Origin: Ashinkailepas kermadecensis
Taxonomy: Eukaryota; Arthropoda; Thecostraca; Neolepadidae
Assembly (NCBI GenBank): GCA_034440615.1
Contig: JAOTOM010004791.1
Location: 248,001 to 312,000 of the forward strand
DNA length: 64,000 bases
Direction: 5' to 3'
Below the pieces are notes generated by a model that was not told where the DNA came from, made no database searches, and saw only the letters and a list, made by a program, of their open reading frames with translations. Every line of letters begins with the position of its first letter. Within the stretch, counting starts at the first letter, position 1. The translations under genes were made by a program, and so were the position numbers. Shown piece after piece: positions 38,417-51,369 of this stretch.

Positions 38417-39583
38417 CTTGTCGCTTAACTTAACATCTTCCATTTGGGACGCTGCCAGTTCGTAATAATCGCGACAGTTTTAGCTTGGATCACATCCGAT
38501 CGTCAGGGGCAAATAAATCGTAGAAAACGGCGCTATTGTTCTTGTTTTTGCCGATGTATACAAATGCAACTGCAAGTAAGCCAGACCAAATGTTCATCGG
38601 TCTCCCGACGGCCGACAAGATGAGGACGCTGTCGAGCGATTCTACACGCCGAGACAGTCCGCTGATCTCTGCTAGTGGCCCCGCTTGCTGCGACGAACAT
38701 TTATATGTATCTTCTATATATTCCATATATTCTATATTCTATATATTCTATGTTACCACTGGTAGACCGGGGCACGAGTATTTTCATGGGCGTGGGCATG
38801 CCTAAGGATGAGGGGAGGCTGGAACTAGAGTACTTTCCTCAGAAGTGTAAACATTGATGTTTTTCACATCAAGGTTTGGCTTGAAAACTGTGATTTTATC
38901 TTCCATTTTTGTGAAAATTCCCACAAAATAGAAGTATGCTTTTTGCAAAGATGAGAACTTGTTAGCATACATCTTGTTGGAAACATGGATGTCCACAAAC
39001 CTTTCATATTAGCATTAAGTGAAGAGAATTGACATTTTCTAGCTGACTGCAACATGCTGAAGATGGCAAGACATTTTAAGATTTGTGTCTTAAGGTAATT
39101 TTTGAATTCTTGGAATTTCTTTTTCCAGCGCAATGTTCATAAATGTGGTCAACATGATGTGGCTACTCGTGTTCTCTGCAAATGCATACTTTTCGGTTGG
39201 TTGGCAAAATAACACCAAAAATTGTCTGGGAGATGGGTAATATAACAGAAAAATATAGGGTAATATAGCAGAAAAATAATGCAAAATAAGAAAAAGTGTA
39301 GCATAGCCTAACCTAATATAACCTAACCTCTCATGGAAAAAAATATCAAAAACTTGCACAAAATTCAAGCAAGTTTTGCTCGAATTTGTTTTTAAAAGTG
39401 AGAATGAAAGTAAATTTATTACATTATGCTGTAAATGCTTCTTCTGTGATAACAAAATAAAATATTTCAGCTTTGTCTACCAATTATTATTACCGTATTT
39501 TTTCCAACCAAAACCCCATTACGTGAAACTTGTCAATTACGTGGAGGAGTTCGGCACATGGATGTGAAAGGGCGTGAACCCAC
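38417..39583. other. Unique AT-rich sequence without recognisable gene
   Basis: Contains a degenerate TATATTC stretch near 38702-38752 and a short cctaacctaa run at about 39307-39330. No gene recognised. Confidence 0.55.
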
Positions 39584-39789
39584 TGGCGACGGAACCTGTG
39601 GGGATGTGGGGCTCGGAGCCCTCACTGGCGACGGAACCTGTGGGGATGTGGGGCTCGGAGCCCTCACTGGCGACGGAACCTGTGGGGATGTGGGGCTCGG
39701 AGCCCTCACTGGCGACGGAACCTGTGGGGATGTGGGGCTCGGAGCCCTCACTGGCGACGGAACCTGTGGGGATGTGGGGCTCGGAGCTC
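39584..39789. repeat. 42-bp minisatellite, five copies
   Basis: Units begin ggcgacggaacctgtgggga at 39584, 39626, 39668, 39710 and 39752 and look identical. The period is a multiple of three, so 14-residue repeats (GDGTCGDVGLGALT) are open on the plus strand, with Pro/Ser-rich repeats on the minus. Not called as coding. Confidence 0.97.
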
Positions 39790-42700
39790 TTGCACGAGCA
39801 GGGTGGGGCTCATCCCCTCTTGACGAGGGCGAAGGGCATCTCACCGATTTCGGTATGCAAGAAATACTTTGAGGATTGCCTTTTGAAACATCAATTAACT
39901 GCAAGATTCAGGCTGCTGTTGCCTTAGGACTTCAAATTTAGTAAATTGGACAATTGGAAGCAATGGCTATATGAATACTTATAACGCCAAAGATACTAAG
40001 CTTAGCAGTGTTCCTGTATTCATCCAAAGACATGACTATGCATTATTTCCCCTGCATACATTTGATAATGAGAGAACGGCGGTCTATAATTTTCACATCA
40101 TCCATCAACGAACACCTGTTATAAATATAATGTTCCCAGATGCGTGTCTGCACTAATAGAATGCAACATTGGAAAGGTTTCTTAATGCAGCTTCCTGCAA
40201 TAATAATTTACTGAATCAAAGTCCTTTTGATACTTTGCGTCAGAGACCAAAAATGAGCTACGAATAATTCATGAGGGTGGATGAGTGGGGTCGTAGCATA
40301 TACTATTTGTGATGATGTTTCAAGCATTGCCAATAAATACAGTTTATTATTTCAAGACATTGTCGAGGAGCCTTAACCTGGCATCGACCGGGGAAGGGTC
40401 AAATCTGCTTCCCCCTTCGACAATTCGCGAGGACTTGAAAACGCTCTGCGATATCTCCAGGAAGTGTTTAATAGCTGTCACTTGATCAGTTACCTGTTGT
40501 GAAATAAAAAGAAAACGATAAGGTCATGATAGTTCCGACGTGAGTGACGTCAGAGTGACGTCATGTTTGCCTTTTTTTAAACAAAAACTAATCGGTACAC
40601 ACTCATTAACATAGAAAGTGAACGATCAAAGATACTTGATGTCTGTAAATGAGAAGCGATTGCCATGGTTGTGAGCTTTGTCATGGGATATAATTTGGAT
40701 AATTTATGGAGCAAGAAGTGAGACAACAATTCCCTGTGATGCAGTATCGGTCCACGTACAAACATGAGGAACAATTGATGTGGTTGTTGAAATTTAATGC
40801 CTCTCTGGTTGGTGTAGGCTTCGGAATCAAAGCATGTACATAAGGTATACAGCATGGTGCATAAACATTGAATTCATGTTGAAATGTGTGTGTGGTGGTC
40901 ATGAAATTGTGATGCGCAATATCTTGCAGGGGTGTAGCCCTGCATCCCTCTGTGGTGCACCTACACCCAGTGGCGGAATCAGAGCTTTCTTAGGGGATGG
41001 CTCCGGGAGGAAAGAAGCTTTCCGTTAGATTCGATTATGTTTAGGGAGTAGGGTTTGAATTTTCTATTTTGAAGAAAAAGGTCAGGAAAATGCATGGTTA
41101 GTGACATTTATTGTCAGGTTCTGGATACAATGCGTTTAACCACTGAGAGGGTTCCGTGCCCCTTCTTTGCACCAATGTATGCAACAACAAGCATTGCTTG
41201 TGTACTCATATATTCCTCAGGGAATTGTTCAGTGCGCCCAGAGGCGCTGCCATGGGAGTGGTCGGCGGCCCACCCCTCTAGGAACTGAAAATGCACGAGA
41301 TCAAATAAGATTTTTTTACATTGATGAGATTTTTGAAATTGAAACTCTAGATCTGTAGTTCTGATTTCGATCCTGCATTTTTTCAAGCGCTTTTATGGTC
41401 GGAACATATTTCAGAAATTGAGAATGCGCACATGAATGAATGGTTGTTTATAAATTCATATGTACCAGGCACGCACACACACCACCTGTACCACTACATG
41501 AAATATATTCAATGTTATTAGGATGATATGCGGAGTGATTCAGACTTCAGCTCCTATTGTACCTTCTGACAAACTGGCATCTTCCCATTTTACAGGCGTC
41601 TCATTTTCTGTTTCGCTTATGTATGCCCTTGGAATGTTGCGGTAGCTCCAAAAATTACCTGACGTAGCAAATGTACATTATCCTCAATGATGTTGCCAGA
41701 CTGTTGTGCCAAGGACCAAGATGGTCAAGCAAGAGCACTAGAACTAGAAGTGGGTCTCATTATCAGGCCAGAAGCCATCATATTGCATAGGCCTTCAGAT
41801 CATGATGATCCATCCCCGTCATCACAATTATCACTATTCGATAACGATGTAGCTGGTTGGCATTGTTGGTCAAGTACGGCTCTTCATCTGACATCTGGCA
41901 AAACAAGGAGTGCATTTTGGGAGTGCATAATTAGTCGGCGGCCCAAACTAAAAAAGTGGGAAATTTTTTCAACTCTGGCCTCAATCGTAGATGAAACTTT
42001 TTTAAATGTGGCAGTTTCCCTTGGGTAGGGGCCCCCTTGCCCAGAAACGTTCCGCGGCATGTGTCTGGACCCATCTTTGTGGATCGTATTCCCAACCTCA
42101 TCCAGTTTTTCATTCAGTCTGTATGAGCGATGTAAACAAAGCCAGAATCGCTATGCGTTCACGACCATCCATTGCCAATTGACAATCCATTCACGAACCT
42201 GTCACACGGATTGCTTCTAACAAAAAAATTAAGCTTGATGGTGAACAACAGTCAAGTCATAGCCTCCACTACATATGATTGCTTCTCCTGGAGGCCTAGG
42301 GCGGCGCGAGGCATGCCACCTGGTTTTGGTAGGGTTACGCCGAAGGGGAAGGGAGAGGAGGTCCTGTGGTGGAGGTAGTGTCCGGAGCTGGTGGTCTGTG
42401 GGGCTCAGAGTGGGAGCAATCCCAGTGGGAGACTCTCGGGCCGGATCATGATATCTAAATAGAAGGTTCGCCATGAACTGATGTAGATTCGGTGCACGAG
42501 TTGGTTATTGATGTTAGCTGGTTAACGGTTTGTGGTTGGGCGGGATTTTTTGCCGACCCATGGATGGTTCGCGGGTCAATAATGTTCTCCGTCTTCGGCA
42601 AGCAGCTATAATAGATGGTAAAAGATAGACTGACATCACATAGACTGCACGTGAATCAGCCGACACGGATGATCGATTCCTGGATGCTTGCTTATTTAAG

Positions 42701-44100
42701 GCAATTTACATAATCCCGGATCCCAGGGGTTTCTTGCGCTTCGCCGCATTGTATACCAGGATGTACTTCTCGGTTTGCTTAGTGTGAATAGGAATCATGG
42801 GTTTCCAAGGAGTTATAGTTAAAACTGGGACCTTAATTGTTTATGTATATAGGTGGGCGGATGCATATGCTGTGTACGGAATGAAGTCATTCCATCCGAA
42901 AGGGATGACTTTCTGGATGACCGTGGCCAGTACGAACGCTGACTCTCGGCGACACCAGCTGTACCGTAACAAACCGCCGTTGGCGGAACTAGCTCCCACC
43001 ACGATAATATACATAGAAATGTACATATACATATAAATGTCTCGTCGATATATCGGCACATAGCGCACGCATAAAAGTTAAGTCAACATGCGAAAAGGTG
43101 AAAAAGAACCTGTTCTGTAACCAGACCACAAATTATGGACGTCTTGCGGAACATAATATTCCGTGAAGTCACTAAGCTCATGAGAACCCATCACCGTATG
43201 CTCAAGGCGGGACTACGGCTACCTCATTTCGATAATACCATAACGAGAACACGCTGAATGGGTGCATGAGTACTCCTTAGGACTGTAGAAGGTTAGACAA
43301 TGTAACACCACTTGCTGCGCACGTGGTGGTATTTAGTCCTCCTTAGACTGGAGGGAGCTTTTGATAAATGTTGTCAAACATGATAGGATCGGTAGGATTA
43401 TGGATAGGCAAACATACCGTCAGACACATATTGATCAAGTGAATAACAGTGTAAACTTATGAATTGCCTGCAAAGTGTACATGAGTTTTTCAACATCAGC
43501 TGTAGAAAAATGATACAAATCATATAACGAGATGGGGTGATCAGTAGACAATCTCCACAGTAATCCAATCTAGCCTGGGATCATGTGATGCCAAGTCTTT
43601 TTCAGGATTTGTCGCCTATTTCACGAGGGCTATGGCTTGAGATCCCGAGTGGGTCGGGAGGGGCGGGTAGGGGCTCTCTGGTCCCCCTGGTTTGGTACCA
43701 TGGTAATGCTAATTTGTAATTTCCCCATTCAATCTCTGGAAATATGTATTGAAAATAAGTACTTGGACCCCCGGCTTCATGGTAGATCTCCAGCCCTGCT
43801 GAGGGCATGTGCCATTTCAGAATATTTCACCTATTTCCCAGAACATGTCCCATTTCAAGGCGCGCAGGTAGCATGAGCAAGCTGGCTTAAAGACATATTG
43901 TACTTTTGCATTACAAATATCTGCGAAACAGTTATTTTCGACGAAATGTGGTCCGTTGCATCAGATTCTTTTCTAATATTTGCAAGGAAGAGCACTTCCA
44001 TTTTCCAATTGAGCTCCGGCAAACCGAGCACGTAGAAACGACATCTCGTCTTCCTCACGACTGAAATACCGCCGGATCGACAGCAGACAGCTGGAACAAC
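39790..44100. other. Unique AT-rich sequence; no confident gene
   Basis: The longest repeat-poor stretch of the window. A motif cccagtggcggaatcag at 40967-40983 resembles element ends seen elsewhere. Frames up to 123 codons show no recognised domain. The region around 42850-43010 is GC-balanced and open on the minus strand for 75-80 codons without a family match. Confidence 0.5.
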
Positions 44101-44563
44101 CAACCGCCACCAGCCCAGCGCTGCCTCTGCCGTCCGCCAACACAGGACAACCAACCGCCACCAGCCCAGCGCTGCCTCTGCCGTCCACCAACACAGGACA
44201 ACCAGCCGCCACCAGTCCAGCGCTGCCTCTGCCATCCGCCAACACAGGACAACCAGCCGCCACCAGCCCAGCGCTGCCTCTGCCGTCCGCCAACACAGGA
44301 CAACCAGCCGCCACCAGCCGCCCCAGCGCGTTGCCTCTGCCGTCCGCCAACACAGGACAACCAGCCGCCACCAGCCCAGCGCTGCCTCTGCCGTCCGCCA
44401 ACACAGGACAACCAGCCGCCACCAGCCCAGCGCTGCCTCTGCCGTCCGCCAACACAGGACAACCAGCCGCCACCAGCCCAGCGCTGCCTCTGCCGTCCGC
44501 CAACACAGAACAACCAGCCGCCACCAGCCCAGTGCTGCCTCTGCCGTCCACCAATACAGAACG
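44101..44563. repeat. 51-bp minisatellite, nine copies
   Basis: Units contain cagccgccaccagcccagcg, ctgcctctgccgtccgccaa and cacaggacaa. One unit near 44320 carries a 6-bp insertion. As 51 is a multiple of three, frames such as QPAATSPALPLPSANTG (plus) and GLVAAGCPVLADGRGSA (minus) stay open. Not called as coding. Confidence 0.96.
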
Positions 44564-44731
44564 CTGAATCGCGTCGCCGTGGCTCGCTCCGTCTCGGCTG
44601 TTTCACGCGTCTCAACCGAACTATAGTGAGCAGTTTAATTTGTCGGTGGGTAATTAGCCTGAGCCCTGGAGATGACCGGTGGCGCAGTGTGAGCCCACAC
44701 CAGATTGGAGGCCCCGTCCTATCAGTGAAAC

Positions 44732-45170
44732 TATCACTGCGTCCTGAGGTTATCACTGCGTCCTGAGCCCATCACTGCGTCCTGAGCCCATCACTGCGTC
44801 CTGAGCCCATCACTGCGTCCTGGAACTAGCACTGCGTCCTGGGACCAGAACTGCGTCCTAGGACCAGCATTGCGTCCTAGGACCAGCATTGCGTCCTGGA
44901 ACCAGCACTAAGTTCTGAGACCAGCACTGCGTCCTGGGACCAGCACTGCATCCTGAGACCGGCACTTCGTACAGGAACCAGCACTGCATCGTGGGGAAAT
45001 CACTTCGTCCTGAGCCCATCACTGTGTCCTGAGCCCATCACTGCATCCCGAGTCCATCACTGCATCCTGATCCCATCACTGCGTCCTGGAACCAGCACTG
45101 CATCGCGGGACCATCACTGCGTCCTGGGACCACCATTGCGTCCTGGGACCAGCCCTGCGCCTTTGGACCA
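44732..45170. repeat. 19-bp minisatellite, about 23 copies
   Basis: Units around catcactgcgtcctgagcc and variants ccagcactgcgtcctggga. Moderately diverged. Confidence 0.95.
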
Positions 45171-45595
45171 GCACTGGGCTGCAGTGCTCAGAGTGAACAC
45201 CACGCTGGTTTGGACTGATTGGCGTTTGCCACTTCAGGCATTGGTATGTATATGGCAGACTGGTCCAATGACCTGACCCGTCCTCGAGTGGAACCGTGGG
45301 GGCGATGTCGGATTGGTGAGTTCAGATCTCTGCATCTCCGGTACTATTGTCGATTGTCGATCGGCACACACCGCTGGAATGGCTTCGACAAGCATTGCTT
45401 GGGTAATAATTTTCCTCATAGGGGGCCTCCTTAGCTCTCGGCTGGATAAGTTGCAATATATATATAGGTGAATGTAGAAAATAAAACATGGACATAAATA
45501 TTGTGCACCACATAATACAAATATTATATCAGATCATGGATCGTAGGGAAGGACAGGTGCAAACCATTATCAAGGAGATATAGTGCACGTAACAG
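45171..45595. other. Unique sequence without recognisable gene
   Basis: Nothing recognised. Confidence 0.6.
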
Positions 45596-45860
45596 CATGC
45601 CATAGCCAGCTGAAGTGCATGATCCGGGCATAGGGAGTTCGCGGTTTGAGCCAATTTCCAGGTTGTTCACCCAATGGCCTCTGTTGTGGCGGAGCAGCAA
45701 GCCCAGCCAATTTGTCAGAGCTGTCTGCAGTACCAACTACAGTCAAGCTGGAGACGAAACCTGCTCACATGCTGCAGGATTGCATCCCGACTCCTGTAGC
45801 CAGGAGGGGTGGTCGTCAGGAGTGAAGAGTTTGCAGCAGCCGCCGAATGCGATATAATGC
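45596..45860 (+). mobile_element. Probable tRNA-derived SINE, second family
   Basis: Starts with a decayed tRNA-like head: catagccagctgaag (A-box region), an anticodon-arm-like gatccgggcat, and a B-box-like gcggtttgagcc near 45640-45651. A non-tRNA body follows. No clear target duplication was found and the 3' end is approximate. Its sequence differs from the SINE at 35274. Confidence 0.45.
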
Positions 45861-46650
45861 GCTGTATGTCACCTGAAAGACTGCAGCGTGGCGGTCCGCA
45901 GGCATTTCTATGAAAATACCACCCTTAATGACCGTGTCTGTGTGGCAGTACATTTGGAGGTCCGCTGGCGCAGAACGCCGCTTCGTGTCCGCCAACGACA
46001 CGCCCAGTAAGACCGGCCGGCGGTCGTCCGCGCCGACGCCCTACACCCCTCCCCCTACCAATCCCAATTTACTCGGCTCGCCTGCACCCCTGCAGAGAAC
46101 GCCAGCGCATCCGCCCGGGCGCCAGGTGGAACTTCGTGCGCCGAGCCTGCCGCGTAACCTACAGCGACGTGAAAAGGTTGAGGAAGGTCGCTCCCCCGCC
46201 TCCCATCGGTGAGGGGCGTGCAGTCGGCCGTGTTGCGCCCCTCCGCCATCTATTTATTTGATTTGCAGTCACCAATTAATGGGCACAAAAAGGCGCCGTG
46301 TCGTGCGCCGGCCGCTTTTGTCGGCGGATGTGTGCGGTGGGCCGGCCGGGTCCCCGTGTACTGCCGGCGGCGGCCGCCCTCCCTGCGGCGACAGGGCCGC
46401 CGCACGCCAACCGGCCGCACGTGGCGCGCAGACGACGCGGCCCTCTGTCGGCCGCACGTGGCGCGCAGACGACGCGGCCCTCTGTCGGCCCACTGCCAGT
46501 CGGACCCCAGCTGTCGGCCCACTGCCAGTCGGACCCCGGCTGTAGACCCACTGCCAGTCGGACCCCGGCTGCTCGCCAGGCCCCACCGTCCAAGTGTTGG
46601 CTGGCAATTTGTCCTCAGTTTTCTCGGCGGCGTTGTCTTGTGATTGCTTT
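45861..46650. other. CpG-dense segment with short tandem repeats
   Basis: Strongly CpG-rich from about 45950 to 46580. Contains a 37-bp duplication (ggccgcacgtggcgcgcaga, about 46402-46475) and three 29-bp units starting cactgccagtcggacccc at about 46490, 46519 and 46548. Overlapping frames on both strands have no recognised domain. Confidence 0.6.
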
Positions 46651-47585
46651 ATCCACCTATGTAGTTCCATTTTCACGTGTGCTAACAGTGCTGATGGTGA
46701 TTCACGTGTGCTGACAGTGCTGATATACATATAGGTAGCGATTCCAGGCTGCTAATATGTTGAATCCGCAAATATTCAGGAAAACGGGTTAGTGCAGCCC
46801 AATGACTGCGGTGCTATTTTCGTCGGAGCGGTAGCAGGCGGAGTAGCACGACCCTTCCTGTATCTCACTGCAACCTCCGCACAGGCGACGCCTACCAGAT
46901 GATCAATCTGGCCACGTGGATGCCAATGAAAATACGGACTGCTTCACAAAACATAGCATGCAAGGACATCTTACCTCCTGTCAGTTCACACACTTCAATG
47001 CGCGCCACTGACTTGGCTCGGAATCATAACGCACACAATATAACCATTCCACGCACTTGGAATGGCCTATCCACGAGGCTGTCCTTGTACGGATTCTCAA
47101 TGGCTTAGGGAGTGGGTTTATTATATTATTTGACAGCCTGCCTCTGCCAGTACTAACAGTACAGCACCAGCCAGTGCAGCTGAAATGGCAATTGGTAATA
47201 TGTCAACAACAACCATTAATTCCACATGTTCCACGCGGAACCAATTTAATTTCCTCATTCACCATGAGGAACCAATCTTAATTCTGCATCTAGGAAACAT
47301 CTCTACTTTGGTCAGTACGCAGAGGGTGTAGAAGCTGCAACATGACCACCAGCTGGGTGAACATGAACAACACCTAGTAAAGCATTTTAATAGTATTCAA
47401 TTTCTGTAAAGTTGAAATCTTCTACACAAATAAGCTCGTAACCTAACAATCTAATGATCAGATAAGCTAGATATTTTTGTGTGCGACAGGCTTCAACACA
47501 TTCCGCGGTGGTCAAACGGCAGCCAATGCATTAGCTCATCAATGCACTGGATGAAGGGGAGTTTTTGGTTTCAAACTCGCCTGAT
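46651..47585. other. Unique sequence without recognisable gene
   Basis: A ~29-bp duplication (ttcacgtgtgctaacagtgc) lies at about 46671-46727. No gene recognised. Confidence 0.6.
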
Positions 47586-47926
47586 GGCGAGAAGAGCTCA
47601 CCCTTCACGTTACCGCACATGGTGGCGGGAAGAGCTCACCCTTCACGTTACCGCACATGGTGGCGTGAAGAGCTCACCCTTTACGTCACCGCACATGGTG
47701 GCGGGAAGAGCTCACCCTTCACGGTACCGCACATGGTGGCGGGAAGAGCTCACCCTTCACGGTACCGCACATGGTGGCGTGAAGAGCTCACCCTTCACGG
47801 TACCGCACATGGTGGCGGGAAGAGCTCACCCTTCATGGTACCGCACATGGTGGCGGGAAGAGCTCACCCTTTACGGTACCGCACATGGTGGCGGGAAGAG
47901 CTCACCCTTCACCGTACCGCGCATGG
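47586..47926. repeat. 38-bp minisatellite, about nine copies
   Basis: Units around gaagagctcacccttcacgg then taccgcacatggtggcgg, with few substitutions. Open frames across it are repeat translations. Confidence 0.96.
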
Positions 47927-49408
47927 CTAATTGTACGACATCGCTGTATCGGAGACGAGGGAATACCCTTCGCAGTAGCATGTATCATGTAACGCCCCAG
48001 GCGCTCCTTCCTGGTCGATAAGTGCGACGTCAGAGCGAATGTTGCAACAGCGCAGCACGACCGCCACGGATCTGCCGAGCCAGACCGGGCCGCAGATCCG
48101 GGTCCGCGGGCCCGGGTCCGGACTCGGCGGCCGGGTCCGCCTGACTTTCGGCAGTGTTTCGATACCTCTGTCGGCGCCTGCTCTGGAGGAGAGATAACGA
48201 TGCGATGATGTGATGATGGGACGACGCGACGATGCGACGATGCGACGACGCACTCCCGCTGATGAAAGGCGCTCCACGGGAGAAAAACTAGTGAGTCTCC
48301 ATTGAGACAGCCCAGCTGAGCCGGAGATGATGGACCACGCACCAATGGGGGATGACGAAGATATATCATCCTTTGATGTGCGAAAGGGGACCCATCAAAA
48401 AAGATCATCATTTCAGATGGGGTTGAATCCCGGGAGTCCATAAATATATATATATTTGAAACGCGTGCGACAAGTTGTAAAATTCGAAGGGAGAGCACCG
48501 GCTGCGCGTCCTCCCTATCCAACTAGCTGGTGCTAAGTAACTTGGAGAGTTCTGTTTGTGGAGCACTAGCATTTGCTATCCATTTCCGAGATAACTTCAC
48601 AGAAGTGCAAAACATCTTACTTTCACCCGGCTGGAGCACTTTCTGATCTTTCAACCGCATGACGTGATATTTTTTCTGACTTGCTTTGCAGCATATCGAC
48701 ACAAACAATGAATACAAGAAGAATAAAATACTTCGCTAACTCAGAAGACACTTGATATGTTTTACTGGCTTGCATGGAACGTTTGCTTTGTATGTTCACC
48801 CTAAATATTAGCATATTTTCATCCGAGATATTGACTTACCAATAGGATGCATTGATACCATCTTTAATTTATGACTTATTCCCCAGATGACAGTTACTAG
48901 TCGGCAAGAGTTTGCCGCCGGGAGATACATTGAAAAAGTTGGGACGGATTTTATCATCATTCTGATACGACTATTCTGCCGAGAGCCATAATCCTCACTG
49001 TTGTCAGCGCCACCGGAGCATTCCATCTCGATGTAGGACGGATTTCAACCGCGGCCGTGAGAAAAATAGACGAATGAAATCAGCCAACTTCGCCGATGTC
49101 AGATGACGTAACGATTGTCATTTGTTGATTAGCTTTTAGAATCACAATTCCTGTTGGCGCTCGGACCAGCCCAGATAACAGTCGGCGCCAATGCGACGCA
49201 CCGTTTCTACTGTCACCATTTTGCTCAAAATACCTATCGGCCTATAACGTCAGTACAAGCCGATATCAGCAATAACGTCAAGCGCACCAAAGTGCTGAAT
49301 ATAGCTCTGTATCCGTGCCGTGCGAAAGTTCGCTGCGAATACCTGGAATGCGATTTTAGCAGCATCCAGAAGCATGGGTGTGACCACGGTGGGAGACGGG
49401 GGATGCGT
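47927..49408. other. Unique sequence with a CpG-dense part
   Basis: 48030-48260 is CpG-dense and includes an 8-bp gacgatgc repeat near 48210-48250. The rest is ordinary. Frames up to 206 codons (minus, 47902-48522) begin inside the neighbouring array or the CpG-dense part and match no family I know. Confidence 0.5.
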
Positions 49409-49725
49409 CCGCTCTGTTGTCTCACAGTAGGGGACCATCCCGCTCTGTTGTCTCACAGTGGAGGACCATCCCGCTCTGTTGTCTCACAGTGGGGGACCAT
49501 CCCGCTCTATTGTCTCACAGTGGGGGACCATCCCGCTCTGTTGTCTCACAGTGGGGGACCATCCCGCTCTGTTGTCTCACAGTGGGGGACCATCCCGCTC
49601 TGTTGTCTCACAGTGGGGGACCATCCCGCTCTATTGTCTCACAGTGGGGGACCATCCCGCTCTGTTGTCTCACAGTGGGGGACCATCCCGCTCTGTTGTC
49701 TCACAGTGAGGGACCATCCCGCTCT
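49409..49725. repeat. 31-bp minisatellite, ten copies
   Basis: Units around ttgtctcacagtgggggacc then atcccgctctg, nearly identical. A 231-codon plus frame (49154-49849) runs through it; its non-repeat part has no recognised domain. Confidence 0.96.
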
Positions 49726-50299
49726 CAGGAGGAGATGGCAGCCCATGGAAAATACTTCCCAGCCGTCACCTGGCAATTTTCTTGTCATTGACCAACCTGG
49801 GCACTACTGCATTGGTTCTGGCCCACCGTTGCACGGTACCGTGATGTAATTTCGGTTTCGCCGGTCTTGTACCTTCTGTTGGGATGACAACTAAATGCAA
49901 TTTGATAGCGTGTTTTTAACAAATGCAGTTATGACCCGTGGGGTACAAGTATGAAGGGGACTACTTTGCGTTCTGAAACGGAGCAAGATCAGAATGTTCA
50001 AACGTCATAATGTTTAAGCATCAGAATGTTCAACAGCCAAGAACACTGGGGTGCGACAGAATGATCAAGGCGCGAATGTCAAATGTGACAGTCAGCAAGT
50101 CATAAAGTCCTAAAGAGTTCAGACTTAATACGAACATCATGGGCCCATCTGGGTTAAGCCTGCAAAGAGAAAATAACATACGCCTGGACAAAAAAAGATA
50201 GCCAACATCCTATCCAATACTGTATGAGAAGTTCCAAAGAAGCTATCCATCAACACCTTACGCACCTACCAATATCCATCTAGCCTTATTCGCTCGACC
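49726..50299. other. Unique sequence, partly decayed
   Basis: Phrases like cagaatgttcaa recur near 49990-50035. The part from about 50160 may be 3' sequence of the adjacent minus-strand LINE remnant. No gene recognised. Confidence 0.45.
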
Positions 50300-50885
50300 C
50301 CACGTAGCACACGCGTGGATCGGGTGCCCCATCAATAATTTTCAACTCCATCCATGCCTACTTATAGGCGCCTGCACCATGTAAGCCTGGCATAAATATC
50401 ACTCCATCCACGAATAATTAGAACTCAAAAACAAGATACGCCAACCTGAACAATTTATCCACCCTATTTTAAAATACATTCAATATGAGACTCACCACAA
50501 CGTCAGCAAGGAGCCTATTCCATCCACCAACCAGCCTTTGACTGAAAACCAGTTCTCGCCTGACTATCCTGCATTTTGACTTGTCGAACCTGAATTGATG
50601 CCGCATTTGTGATGCTCCAAATAGAATAGCATCATGCAGATTGACCTCATCTAACCATTTCACGATGTTATACCTGTCAAGCGTATCACCCCTTAATCTC
50701 CTACACTTGAGTGAGTACATATCTAATGCCATAATTATTTCTCTATATTCTAGGCTACCTATCCCACTGATAAGTATAGAGGCTTCGCGTTGTACTCTTT
50801 ATAGCATGTATATATCTCTTTCTAAGTAAGTTTTCTATTTCTATGCAGAATATTCCAAGTGGCTACGGCTAAGTACAGTTTTCAT
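50300..50885 (-). pseudogene. CR1/L2-like LINE reverse transcriptase, C-terminal remnant
   Basis: On the minus strand one frame reads SRSHLEY (about 50860), YLERDI, RVQREA, LEYREIIMALDMYSLKCRRL (about 50740) and RGDTLDRYNIVKW, then FSQRLVGGWNRL (about 50510-50545), ending near 50469. This order (RSHLEY...W.P..ERDI..LE.VQR.A...LYSL..RRLRGD...F..R....WN.LP) is the conserved tail of CR1/L2-type non-LTR polymerases. It is broken by three in-frame stops between 50790 and 50850 and one near 50468. After that stop, residues like NRVDKLF and PGLHGAGAYK (to about 50350) still match the usual ending. Catalytic domains are absent, so this is a short dead insertion. The boundaries are approximate. Confidence 0.8.
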
Positions 50886-51369
50886 GACTTCCTTGCTCTT
50901 ATAGGAATAAGATAGCACCATTTCAGTCAATTTAAAATTGACATACGCGAGTGTGAATTGCAAACAAGTAATCGAATGCAAGCTTCGATGGTTCAAGTTG
51001 TACTGCAAGAGATCGCAGAGAGGCGCCCCAAATATACATTTGCAGGAAAGCGTTCCAGACTACAAAATAATGTAGTGAAGCTTGACCAGGAGCTCGCATT
51101 TCAGTAGTCCAGTTTGGAATACTTCCGATGTTGAATCCGTCCTCACCGCACCTCTAATCCGTCCTCACCGCACCTCTAATCCGTCCTCACCGCACTTCTA
51201 TGCCGACAAGAGCTATCGGATTTCCACCATGCCCAGCATTACGTGGTCAAGGAATCATCTGAACACACAAGGCTTGAACTGGGTCACTCGTGCCCGCCAG
51301 GTCAGGTCAGGTCAGGTACACAGGCTGTCACCGCATCGCAGCCAATAATGCGGCCGGTGATGCCGTGTC
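50886..51369. other. Unique sequence with a small triplication
   Basis: Three 22-bp units (ccgtcctcaccgcacctcta) lie at about 51138-51200. No gene recognised. Confidence 0.6.

Noticed and set aside
39307..39330. Interstitial TTAGG-type telomere repeat (cctaacctaa)
   Set aside because: Only two or three imperfect units; it could be chance.
47902..48522. 206-codon minus-strand frame
   Set aside because: Biased GC-rich composition, overlaps the CpG-dense part, no recognisable motif and a competing open frame.
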